DNA from: Flavobacterium sp. LHD-85
GTDB taxonomy: Bacteria > Bacteroidota > Bacteroidia > Flavobacteriales > Flavobacteriaceae
DNA: 64,000 nucleotides
Direction: 5' to 3'
NCBI RefSeq assembly: GCF_030929595.1
Contig: NZ_JAVFVR010000002.1
Location: forward strand, 1 to 64,000
Part shown: piece by piece, positions 15,970 through 24,400 of the stretch
Position numbering within the stretch: the first letter of the stretch is position 1
Layout of the letters: every line of letters starts with the position of its first letter
The notes under the pieces: generated by a model
What the model was told of the DNA's origin: nothing
What the model saw: only the letters and a program-made list of their open reading frames with translations
The model's database searches: none
Made by a program: the position numbers and the translations under genes

Positions 15970-17118
15970 TTATTTTTTATGAATTAAACGAGTCAATTTG
16001 ATCGATAAATCGGTAAGAATTATTTTTGCATTTCCGTTTCTTTCAATGTGATACATAGCATCTGAAAGTTCTTTGAATATTTCGTGAATGTTATTTCCGT
16101 TTACGAAAGGAGCAAAATTCTCTAATTTGAATTTATCAACTTTCGGCTCAATGTAAACCAAACTTGGTGTTTGATAATTTAACATAAGAGCTTGACGGAA
16201 CATTTCGATGCAATACTGAATGAATTTTTTCTGGCTTTCGCGTCCCAGTGCAGCGATCTGCTCGCTCCATGAAATTAAATCCTGAATGGCCGCTGCGTTT
16301 CCTTTTGCCCTAAAAGCAGCACGAACCCAATTGACAAACCATTGCTCAAATGGAAGATCATCATCATCTTCTTTTAACAAATGCAAAGCTTTACTAAAAT
16401 TACCTTGCGCCTGATGCGCAATTTTTTTGGCTAAGCCGGCGTCTATATTTTCTTGGGCAATTAAAGCATCGGCAATAACTTTTTCTGGTAGTCCATTAAA
16501 ATGAATTACCTGGCAGCGCGAACGTATGGTTTGGATAATATCTTCTTCGTTTTCGGAGATCAGAATAAACATCGTTTTGTCTGATGGTTCTTCCAGAAGT
16601 TTCAAGAGTTTATTAGAGGCCGCAATATTCATTTTATCGGCCATCCAGATAATCATGATTTTGTAACCGCCTTCGTAAGATTTTAGCGAAAGCGATTTTA
16701 GAACTTCTTGTGCATCTTCGACACGAATTTCTCCTTGTTTGTTTTGTACACCAAGAATTTTATACCAATCGAACAAACCTCCGTAAGGCATTTCTTGAAT
16801 AAAGCTTCGCCAATCCTGAATAAAATCTAAACTTTTTGGTTTTGTTTTTACATCTTCGGTTGTAACGGTAGGGTAAATAAAATGCAGATCGGGATGTGAT
16901 ATATTATCAAACTTAAGATTGCAAGAATCGTTTCCGTTCGAGTTTTCGTCGCCAGTATTGTTGCACAAAATATATTGAGCATAAGCAATGGCGGTTATTA
17001 AAGTACCACTTCCTTCTGGACCAACGAATAATTGTGCGTGAGGAATTCTACCAGAAGCAGCACTTTTTATCAAGTGGCTTTTGATGTAATCTTGACCTAA
17101 AATTTGAGAAAATTGCAT
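15970..17118 (-). CDS. holB: DNA polymerase III delta-prime subunit
   Basis: Delta-prime is part of the clamp loader that places the beta clamp on DNA. The protein is 382 residues. The AAA+ core is recognised by GQDYIKSHL, RIPHAQLFVGPEG, the sensor and SRC region (IIQTIRSRCQVIHF) and KLLKLLEEPS. The P-loop reads GPEGSGTL and lacks the usual lysine, and the zinc-binding cysteines are only partly kept. Both are compatible with a non-ATP-binding delta-prime. It is first in the holB-doxX-thioesterase group. Confidence 0.9.
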   Translation of the reverse strand: MQFSQILGQDYIKSHLIKSAASGRIPHAQLFVGPEGSGTLITAIAYAQYILCNNTGDENSNGNDSCNLKFDNISHPDLHFIYPTVTTEDVKTKPKSLDFIQDWRSFIQEMPYGGLFDWYKILGVQNKQGEIRVEDAQEVLKSLSLKSYEGGYKIMIIWMADKMNIAASNKLLKLLEEPSDKTMFILISENEEDIIQTIRSRCQVIHFNGLPEKVIADALIAQENIDAGLAKKIAHQAQGNFSKALHLLKEDDDDLPFEQWFVNWVRAAFRAKGNAAAIQDLISWSEQIAALGRESQKKFIQYCIEMFRQALMLNYQTPSLVYIEPKVDKFKLENFAPFVNGNNIHEIFKELSDAMYHIERNGNAKIILTDLSIKLTRLIHKK

Positions 17119-17122
17119 AGGG

Positions 17123-17149
17123 CAAAGATAGAAGAAAATGTGTAGTCAA
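17123..17149 (-). promoter_or_regulatory. Promoter of holB
   Basis: On the minus strand TTG (17149-17147) and TATCTTTG (17130-17123) are 16 bp apart. The -7 element ends 4 bp before the ATG, again pointing to a leaderless transcript. Confidence 0.55.
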
Positions 17150-17500
17150 AAATTTTCAAGATGAGATTATTTCTGAGCTGAAATTTTCAAATTTTGCAAC
17201 GAAGCCTTAGGACGTTTTTTAATTTTTTTTCGGATCATTTTCGACAGAATTTTGTTAATAAATATCGTCAAGTTAGTAAATATCAAGGTGTTTTTGTTAA
17301 TATTTTTTTTCTAAAATCGACAAACGTATGTTTTTTTTGGTTATTTATTGAGTCAATTTTATATTTTTTATAGTTAATATCTTACGATTTTTTAATTAAC
17401 ATTTTTAACAAAAAGCACGTTAAAACGCACATTTTCTCGACATAAGGCTGGTTTTTAAGGTTTTTTTAAGGTTTTTTTTTGAAAAAAAAAGGAGTTGGAG
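17150..17500. other. Intergenic region upstream of the spr operon
   Basis: About 350 bp of very T-rich plus-strand sequence between divergent holB and the spr operon. No open frame or perfect hairpin stands out. It would be the place for regulatory input into the gliding operon, but no operator can be named. Confidence 0.5.
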
Positions 17501-17530
17501 TTGTAATTTAAGTTAATTTATATATTTTTG
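17501..17530 (+). promoter_or_regulatory. Promoter of the gliding-motility (spr) operon
   Basis: TTG (17501-17503) and TATTTTTG (17523-17530) are exactly 19 bp apart, a full match to the Bacteroidota -33/-7 pattern. The first gene begins 34 bp downstream. Confidence 0.75.
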
Positions 17531-17564
17531 TTTTTATCAACAACCAATTATAAAATAAGAATCT

Positions 17565-18017
17565 ATGAAAGGGAAAATTATTCTATTTAGTGCTTTTTTT
17601 ATCTTAACTACTGCGGCTGTTTCAGCACAAGCTAAAAACGCACCGAGAAGTATTATTAGTACAACTGCTCTTATCCGAAAATACCATGATCAAAAAGAAT
17701 TAAGTGGTATGCAAAAGGGTGAACTTTTGGAATTATACATCGAGCGTATCAAAGTATTAGTTAAAACTCTCCCTTACATTGCTTTGGTTACAAAACCTGG
17801 AGTTACTATGGCAGACCTTGGTATTCCAGACGATAGTGAACACAAAAAAGTTTTGGATGCTCAAGCAGTTGGTACAACAACATTCTTAGATACAACAGTA
17901 GAATTCCAAAGAAAAATGATGCCTTACTCTGATAAAGGAAATCTAATCGCGGCAATTTTATTCTACGAAAGTACATTGAAATCATTACACGAGTTCAACG
18001 ATTTGAACGAAATGTAA
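17565..18017 (+). CDS. Small secreted protein, first gene of the spr operon
   Basis: The protein is 150 residues with a signal peptide cut after SAQA (about residue 23). The mature part is alpha-helical with LSGMQKGELLELYIERIKVLVKTLPYIAL and a GVTMADLGIP stretch. I recognise no domain. From memory, the F. johnsoniae sprB operon also begins with three uncharacterised genes before sprC, and this one matches in order. A strong hairpin follows it, so it may be made in excess over the distal genes. The role in gliding is unproven. Confidence 0.8.
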   Translation: MKGKIILFSAFFILTTAAVSAQAKNAPRSIISTTALIRKYHDQKELSGMQKGELLELYIERIKVLVKTLPYIALVTKPGVTMADLGIPDDSEHKKVLDAQAVGTTTFLDTTVEFQRKMMPYSDKGNLIAAILFYESTLKSLHEFNDLNEM

Positions 18018-18098
18018 TAAAGTAATTTTTTTAAAATCTTTTTGGGAAAGTCTAAGTGAATACCAGCTTTGACGTTCTTGAAAAACAAAATAAAAAAC

Positions 18099-18150
18099 AA
18101 CTCACTCTCGAGGGTTCTGAAAAATTTCAGAAAACCCGAGAGGAGTTTTT
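18099..18150 (+). terminator. Terminator-like hairpin inside the spr operon
   Basis: AACTC, CTCTCG and GGGTT on the left pair with AACCC, GAGAG and GAGTT on the right, with CTGAAA and TTTCAG forming an inner stem, then five T residues. It lies between the first and second genes. A long open frame from GTG 18056 runs through it but is not the likely coding start. Confidence 0.75.
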
Positions 18151-18199
18151 ACATTTACGCATACCCAAATTTATTATTAACCGTAATACCCCCCTTATC

Positions 18200-19492
18200 A
18201 TGAAAAAAATTACTCAATTGATCTGCGTTCTTTTGACAGTTGCGAGTATGAATGCTCAACAAGAGAAAGGAATTATGGGCTACACCAATTGGTTAAACAA
18301 CTGGACAGAGTTTAAGCCTAATAAAGTTGACTATGGAGAAGCAAACCAAATTTTGGCAGGAAATATTTCTGTTAATACTAAGTTGCTGAAAAGAAATATA
18401 TACGTTCTGCAAGGAAACGTTTATGTTACAAACAATGCTGTTTTAACAATTGAACCTGGAACTGTAATTATCGGTGATTTCGAAACAAAAGGAACATTGG
18501 TAATCACAAAAGGCGCACAATTAGTGGCTGATGGTTTAGAAACAGATCCAATCGTATTTACTTCAAACCGCAGCATGAAAAAAGCGGGAGATTGGGGTGG
18601 AATCGTAATCCTTGGAGATGCACCAATTAACAAATTCGGAAATGTAGGTTCTTATAACCTAGATCTTGATCCTACAATGACTACTTATGGTGGAGACAAC
18701 GTAGCTTCAAACTCTGGTGTTTTGAGATTCGTTAGAATTGAATTTGCTGGTAAAAAAGTAAAAGGAGTTGATACTTTTAATGCTTTAACTTTAGCAGCTG
18801 TTGGTAACAAAACAGTTTTAGAAAACATCATGGTAAGTTATGCTGGAGGAGATTCTTTCGGAATCTTAGGCGGTGACTTAAATGCTACAAAATTCGTATC
18901 TTATAAATCAGTTAACGACGACTTTAAATTTTCTCAAGGAGTTCAGTGTCGTTTCTTCAATTCTCTAGCAGTTAGATCTTCTTACTTCTCAAGTACTAAA
19001 GACGGATCTCGTTGTATGGAGGTTAGATCTTATGAGAAGAAAAGTGAAACCGATTTCACTAAAAAACAAACTTTAGTTGTTGCAAGCAATATTACAATGG
19101 TTAATGACAGTGAAAACATTAACGCTGACATTCAAGCAGGTTTAGTAAAAGAGGCTGTTTATGTAGCTGAAAATGCTTCTCTTGAAATGAAAAGAAGTGT
19201 GATCTCTGGATTCAACCCTGCAGTATTATTAGACAGCAAAACTGAAATCAATGATGCCAACCTTAAAAAAATCAAATTTGAGGAAATGTATTTCAACTTA
19301 TGTAAAGGAAATATCTTTACTGAATACAATTCGAACAATGAAGATTTAGAGAGCTGGTATGGAAACAGTGTTTTCTTTAACGTTTATTCACAAAGTGATA
19401 ACAAAGAAACATTCATTGACATCTTCAATCCTAAAAAACCAGATTTCAGATTACAATTAGGAAAAATCACAGCTTCTAGCGGTAATAGATAA
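18200..19492 (+). CDS. Secreted beta-helix-like protein in the spr operon
   Basis: The protein is 430 residues from the ATG at 18200. The signal peptide is LICVLLTVASMNAQQ. Residues about 50-260 have the parallel beta-helix pattern of many Bacteroidota surface proteins: VYVTNNAVLTIEPGTVIIGD, GTLVITKGAQLVADG, DPIVFTSNRS, GDWGGIVILGDAPIN. No C-terminal T9SS signal is seen, so it may stay in the periplasm or on the outer membrane by other means. The open frame extends upstream to GTG 18056, but that part overlaps a hairpin and has no signal peptide. It may support SprB, though this is inference from the operon alone. Confidence 0.8.
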   Translation: MKKITQLICVLLTVASMNAQQEKGIMGYTNWLNNWTEFKPNKVDYGEANQILAGNISVNTKLLKRNIYVLQGNVYVTNNAVLTIEPGTVIIGDFETKGTLVITKGAQLVADGLETDPIVFTSNRSMKKAGDWGGIVILGDAPINKFGNVGSYNLDLDPTMTTYGGDNVASNSGVLRFVRIEFAGKKVKGVDTFNALTLAAVGNKTVLENIMVSYAGGDSFGILGGDLNATKFVSYKSVNDDFKFSQGVQCRFFNSLAVRSSYFSSTKDGSRCMEVRSYEKKSETDFTKKQTLVVASNITMVNDSENINADIQAGLVKEAVYVAENASLEMKRSVISGFNPAVLLDSKTEINDANLKKIKFEEMYFNLCKGNIFTEYNSNNEDLESWYGNSVFFNVYSQSDNKETFIDIFNPKKPDFRLQLGKITASSGNR

Positions 19493-19592
19493 ATAGTTTC
19501 GATTTTTATTTCCCACGCGTAAATTTTATTAATTAAGTCCCCAGACACAATTTATGTATCGTCTTAAGGGCCCAAATAAAGATCAAGACATA

Positions 19593-19997
19593 ATGGTATC
19601 TACGAAAAAATATTTTATATATATAATATTTTTGGTTTCGCCTATATCGTTAACTCTATATGCACAGAATACAGCAGAAAAACCTACAAAGGCTGCTGGT
19701 TCTGAGCACATTTTAACTTTGGCTTGCAATAACCAAAACGAAAATAATAATAGTGCTGTTATTGAAAACAGCAATTTTAATCAGTTTATAGTAGGGATGT
19801 CCAACCCCAAGGACAGCCTTACTATAGCAGCTGAATCAAATACTGTATCTAAAGATTGCGAAGAAAACTCGACACTTGCTGCAACTTCAATTCTTGCAAA
19901 AGAAGTAATTGAAAACTACAAGTATGATTTCTCTGAAACATTCATAGATATCTTGTTTTTTGAGCGTATAGATCTAGCAAGAACACGCACTATATGA
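19593..19997 (+). CDS. Small exported protein upstream of sprC
   Basis: The protein is 134 residues from the ATG at 19593 (the frame opens earlier at 19554 without a signal peptide). The N-terminus KKYFIYIIFLVSPISLTLYAQN is a signal peptide. The mature part is low-complexity, rich in Asn, Ser and Glu, with a C-terminal helix (FSETFIDILFFERIDLARTRT). No family is recognised. Its stop overlaps the sprC start in an ATGA, which suggests translational coupling. Confidence 0.75.
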   Translation: MVSTKKYFIYIIFLVSPISLTLYAQNTAEKPTKAAGSEHILTLACNNQNENNNSAVIENSNFNQFIVGMSNPKDSLTIAAESNTVSKDCEENSTLAATSILAKEVIENYKYDFSETFIDILFFERIDLARTRTI

Positions 19998-21433
19998 TTC
20001 AAAAAATTACTTTATCTTTTTTTAAAGTTATTCTATTATTTAGCATTCTACTGTTTGCTAGATCGAATTCCTATGCCCAAACTATAGTGCCTCTACAGTT
20101 AGATGGTCTAGAAAAGCTTTGTGCTGGGAATTCGTTCAATGAATTCTATGCAACATTCAGTTATGTTAATTTTCCTGAAGGAACAACATTTGCAGTTGAA
20201 CTTTTAGACGCTTCAAACAATCCAATTGCTACAACATTATTGCAGACTGTAGATGTTTCTGCTACGCAAAAAACAATAAAGTTTGCTGTACCAACAAGTT
20301 TAGTGGGTTCTGAAACATACGGATTAAGAGTTAAAAGTTCTACTTCAACAACGAGTCCAAGATTTAAGAATTCTTTAGGCAACACTTCATTTCCGGCTTA
20401 TTTTAAAGATTACGAGACCACATTTTCTATTAACAACAAAGATACAAATGCAACACTTTGTGCAGGAGGAAGCCTAACGCTTTCTATAGACAATGCAACT
20501 CCATCGGTACCATCTTCATCTCCTGTAAACTATCCAAATCTTAAATACACTTGGTTTAAAGATAATGTTGCCATTGTAGGACAAAGTGGTAAAACGTTAA
20601 CTGTAAATGCAGTTGGAGATTATTATGTAGTTATAGACTATGGTTCTTGTACAGACGTAAACTTTAGTTCAAATCATGTTAATGTTGCAACTACATCTTC
20701 AGGCTCAGCGGTGACTATTAACTCTAGTTTAGGAAACCCATTTTGTGCAAGTGGTACAGGTACGATTTTAACTGCAACATCAGGAAATAAATATCAGTGG
20801 AAAAAAGATGGTAATATTATCAACGGTGCTACGAATCGAACCTATTCAACAAATGAATCTGGTGTTTATTCTGTAGAAGTTGACTTTGGCGGATGTACTG
20901 CTATAGGAACTATTAATCTTCAAAGCAATGGTTTCAACGCTAGTATTGATGCTCAAGATGGATATAAATTAAGTGAAGGAGAAACTATAACTGTTACCAT
21001 AACAACAGATGCTGTCGATCCAACTTACGAATGGTATTTAAACGGCAACTTAATTGCTGGCGAAACTTCAAATTCTTATTTAGTTGCTGTTAAAGGTAAT
21101 TATACAGCAAAAGTTTCTCAATCATCTGGTTGCGTTGCGAGCAGAGAATTTTCATTTAAAATAAATGGAGAATCTGGGCCATCAAGCGTTATTCCAAATA
21201 TCATTAAATTATCAGGAGACATTCCGTATTGGAATATTCCAGATGAATATAAAAATGCAAATACTAAGGTAATGATCATTAGTTCAAACGGAGATATGGT
21301 TTTGGACGTAGTGAATTACCAAGGCGATTGGCCTCAAAGCAATATAGATTTTAAAAATGTAAATCCCGTTTATTACTATGTCATTCAGTCCGACACAGGT
21401 GAAAAAAAAGGATCAATAACTGTTATAAAATAA
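19994..21433 (+). CDS. sprC: Gliding motility protein SprC
   Basis: The protein is 479 residues with a signal peptide (residues 1-28, ending SYAQ). Three Ig-like beta-sandwich repeats carry the W-K-x-D/N-G pattern, at about residues 183-225 (YTWFKDNVAIVG), 266-306 (YQWKKDGNIING) and 343-386 (YEWYLNGNLIAG). Residues about 405-479 (WNIPDEYKN, VMIISSNGDMV, YYYVIQ) look like a T9SS type B C-terminal domain. SprC is needed for normal SprB function in F. johnsoniae, where it sits directly before sprD as here. It starts inside the stop codon of the preceding gene. Confidence 0.85.
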   Translation: MIQKITLSFFKVILLFSILLFARSNSYAQTIVPLQLDGLEKLCAGNSFNEFYATFSYVNFPEGTTFAVELLDASNNPIATTLLQTVDVSATQKTIKFAVPTSLVGSETYGLRVKSSTSTTSPRFKNSLGNTSFPAYFKDYETTFSINNKDTNATLCAGGSLTLSIDNATPSVPSSSPVNYPNLKYTWFKDNVAIVGQSGKTLTVNAVGDYYVVIDYGSCTDVNFSSNHVNVATTSSGSAVTINSSLGNPFCASGTGTILTATSGNKYQWKKDGNIINGATNRTYSTNESGVYSVEVDFGGCTAIGTINLQSNGFNASIDAQDGYKLSEGETITVTITTDAVDPTYEWYLNGNLIAGETSNSYLVAVKGNYTAKVSQSSGCVASREFSFKINGESGPSSVIPNIIKLSGDIPYWNIPDEYKNANTKVMIISSNGDMVLDVVNYQGDWPQSNIDFKNVNPVYYYVIQSDTGEKKGSITVIK

Positions 21434-21434
21434 T

Positions 21435-24400
21435 ATGAAGAAACTTTTACTATTCATCACGTTATTTTACGGTTTATCAAATGTACTCTATTCTCAAAAT
21501 GCTAGCGAGGATGGAGTTGTTTCGTTTTCATTACCCATAAGAAATTCTTTAAAGTTTAATAGATATTTAATTAACCCAACATTTAGTTTTGTTAGAGAGT
21601 CAAATCCTTATGTAAGTTTCTATAACAAAAGACAATGGGTTCAGTTTGATAATGCTCCACAGACTTATTTGGCCAATTATTCTGGACGTTTTAGAGAGAA
21701 TGAAGCATTTGCAGTTGGATTATTTCAACAAAACTACGGACTTATGACTGTTTTTGGCGGAGTTGCCAATTTTGCTCATAATATCGTTCTTGAAGAAGAT
21801 AGCAACTTAACTTTTGGTTTAAATGCAGGAATTTATCAAAGTGGTATCAATACAGGAAAAATTATATCTGATGATTCAACAATCCTAACTGGAGATTTTC
21901 CAAAAAGTACTCTTTTAACGATAAATCCAGGGATTAACTACGGTACTACTTTTTTTGATTTCGGATTGGCTATTAACAATTTAGTGCTTTATAATTTCGG
22001 ATCTGGAATGGTAAAGGAAGATCCAGAAAGAGCTATTCAATTGCATGCTATGTATACAGGATACATTGATAGTTATGGTTTTTTTGATAGAAGTAAATTT
22101 TCTGGAATTGTTAGAACAGAAATTAAAAAAGACAAAACAGTTATTTCAGGTTTAGGAATGCTTGCACTTCAACAAGGAGTTTGGGCACAATTCGGCTATA
22201 ATACATTATATGGAGTTTCAGCGGGACTGGGAGTTAATATCTCTCCAAGTATTGCCATCGAATATAATTACGAAAGAGGAATGGGCAATTTCTCTAATTT
22301 GGGAGGTTCTCATGAATTTGCCATTGCCTACAAATTCAAGAATAGAAATTACTATTACGGAGATGACGATGAAGGTTCATTGATTGATCCTTCAAAACCA
22401 AAATCTGTACCAGCAAAACCAAAATCGGAAGCGACTCAGGTTAACAGAACTGAAATTGCTGAAAAGAATAGATTGGCTGCAGAAGAAAAAGCAAAAGCAG
22501 ATGCTGAAGCTAAACAAGCAAGATTGGCGGCGGCAGAAAAAGTTAGAGCCGACGCAGAGGCAGTAGCAAAAGCAAAATTAGAAGCAGATAATAAAGCTAA
22601 AGCAGATGCTGAAGCTGTTAAGATAAGGTTAGCTGCAGAGGCAAAAGCAAAAGCAGATGCCGCAGCCGCTGCCAGAGCACAAACGGCAACAGCAAATAGA
22701 GCGGTTGCTGCAACCCAAAAAACACAAGCTCAATTGTCTGCTGACAAAGCAAGAGCAGATGCAGAAGAGCGAAGAATAAAATTAGCAGCAGATAATAAAG
22801 CTAGAGTAGACGCTGCGGCAGCTGCAAGAGCACAGGCTGTTGCAAACAAACCTACAGCTACAGCAGCTCAAAAAACGCAAGCTCAATTGGCTGCTGATAA
22901 AGCAAAAGCTGATGCAGAAGCAATGAAGTTGAAATTGGCGGCAGATGCAAAAGCGAAAGCAGATGCTGAAGCAGCTGCTAAAGCAAAAGCAGAAGCGACG
23001 AAAACAACTGCAGCTCCACAAAAAACGGCAGCACAATTAGCAGCCGATAAAGCACAGGCAGATGCTGAAGCAATGAAATTGAAATTAGCGGCGGAAGCAA
23101 AAGCGAAAGCAGATGCAGAAGCGGCAGCTAAGGCAAAAGCAGAAGCTACAAAAACAGCTCCAGCACCACAGAAAACACAAGCTCAATTGGCTGCTGAGAA
23201 AGCAAAAGCCGATGCTGAAGCAGCAAGACAAGCAAGATTGGCAGCTGCTGAAAAAGCGAAAGCTGATGCTGAAGCAGCAAGATTAAAATTAATTGCTGAC
23301 AATAAAGCAAAAGCAGATGCTGCTGAGGCAAAACGTAAAGCAGACGCTAAAGCAAAAGCTGAAGCTGCAGATATGCAATCAATATTAGCTGCTGATGCAA
23401 AAGCAAAAGCAGACTCAGATGCATTGCAAGCACGTCTAGCAGCAGAAGCTAAAGCAAAAGCTGCTGCAGAGGCTAAAACTAAAGCTTCTATAGATGCAGC
23501 TAACAGAGCAAAGGCCGCTGCGGATTTAAAAGCAAAAGCTGCTGAAGAAGCTGCACTTAAAGAAAAAGCGGCTGCAGATGCAAAAGTAAAAGCAGATGAA
23601 GAAGCGAGACAAGCGCTTATCGCCGCGGAAGCAAAAGCAAAAGCAGATGCAGAAGCACTGAAAATAAAACAGGCCGAAGAGGCACGTCAGGCACAATTAG
23701 CGGCAGAAGCAAAAGCGAAAGCAGATGCTGAGGCACTTCAAGCTAAACTTGTAGCAGATGCTAAAGCTAAAGCGGATGCCGAAGCTGCAGCAAAAGCAAA
23801 AGCAGATATGGAGGCTTTGCAAGCTAAACTAATTGCTGATGCAAGAGTGAAAGCAGATGCAGAAGCTACAGCAAAAGCAAAAGCCGAAGCTGAAGCTAAA
23901 AAATTACAAGAAGAAGAAAATGCTCGTCAAGCGAAATTAGCTGCAGAAGCAAAAGCAAAAGCAGATGCTGAAGCAGAGAAAGCAAGATTGGCAGCTGAAG
24001 CAAAAGCAAAAGCAGACGCTGAAGCAGAAAAAGCAAGATTAGCAGCGGAAGCAAAAGCAAAAGCGGATGCTGAAGCTCTTCAAGCTAAACAAGCAGCTGA
24101 AGAAAAAGCTAGAGTAGAAGAAGAAGCACGCCAGGCTAAATTGGCGGCAGAGGCAAAAGCAAAAGCCGATGCAGAAGCAGAGAAAGCAAGATTGGCAGCT
24201 GAAGCAAAAGCGAAAGCGGATGCAGAAGCATTACAAGCTAAACAAGCAGCTGAAGAAAAAGCTAGAGTTGAAGAAGAAGCTCGCCAGGCTAAATTAGCAG
24301 CAGACGCAAAAGCAAAAGCCGATGCAGAAGCATTACAAGCTAAATTGGCAGCAGATGCTAAAGCAAAAGCAGATATGGAAGCTCTTCAGGCAAAATTATT

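Noticed and set aside
15970-17118. holB as a decayed gene because its P-loop lacks Lys
   Set aside because: Delta-prime subunits need not bind ATP; the rest of the frame and motifs are intact.
18056-18199. 48-codon N-terminal extension of the beta-helix protein from GTG
   Set aside because: It runs through a terminator-like hairpin and would bury the signal peptide that begins at 18200.
22782-23331. Minus-strand Cys/Phe- and Leu/Gln-rich frames in sprD
   Set aside because: They are the antisense translation of the Ala/Lys repeats and have no start signals.
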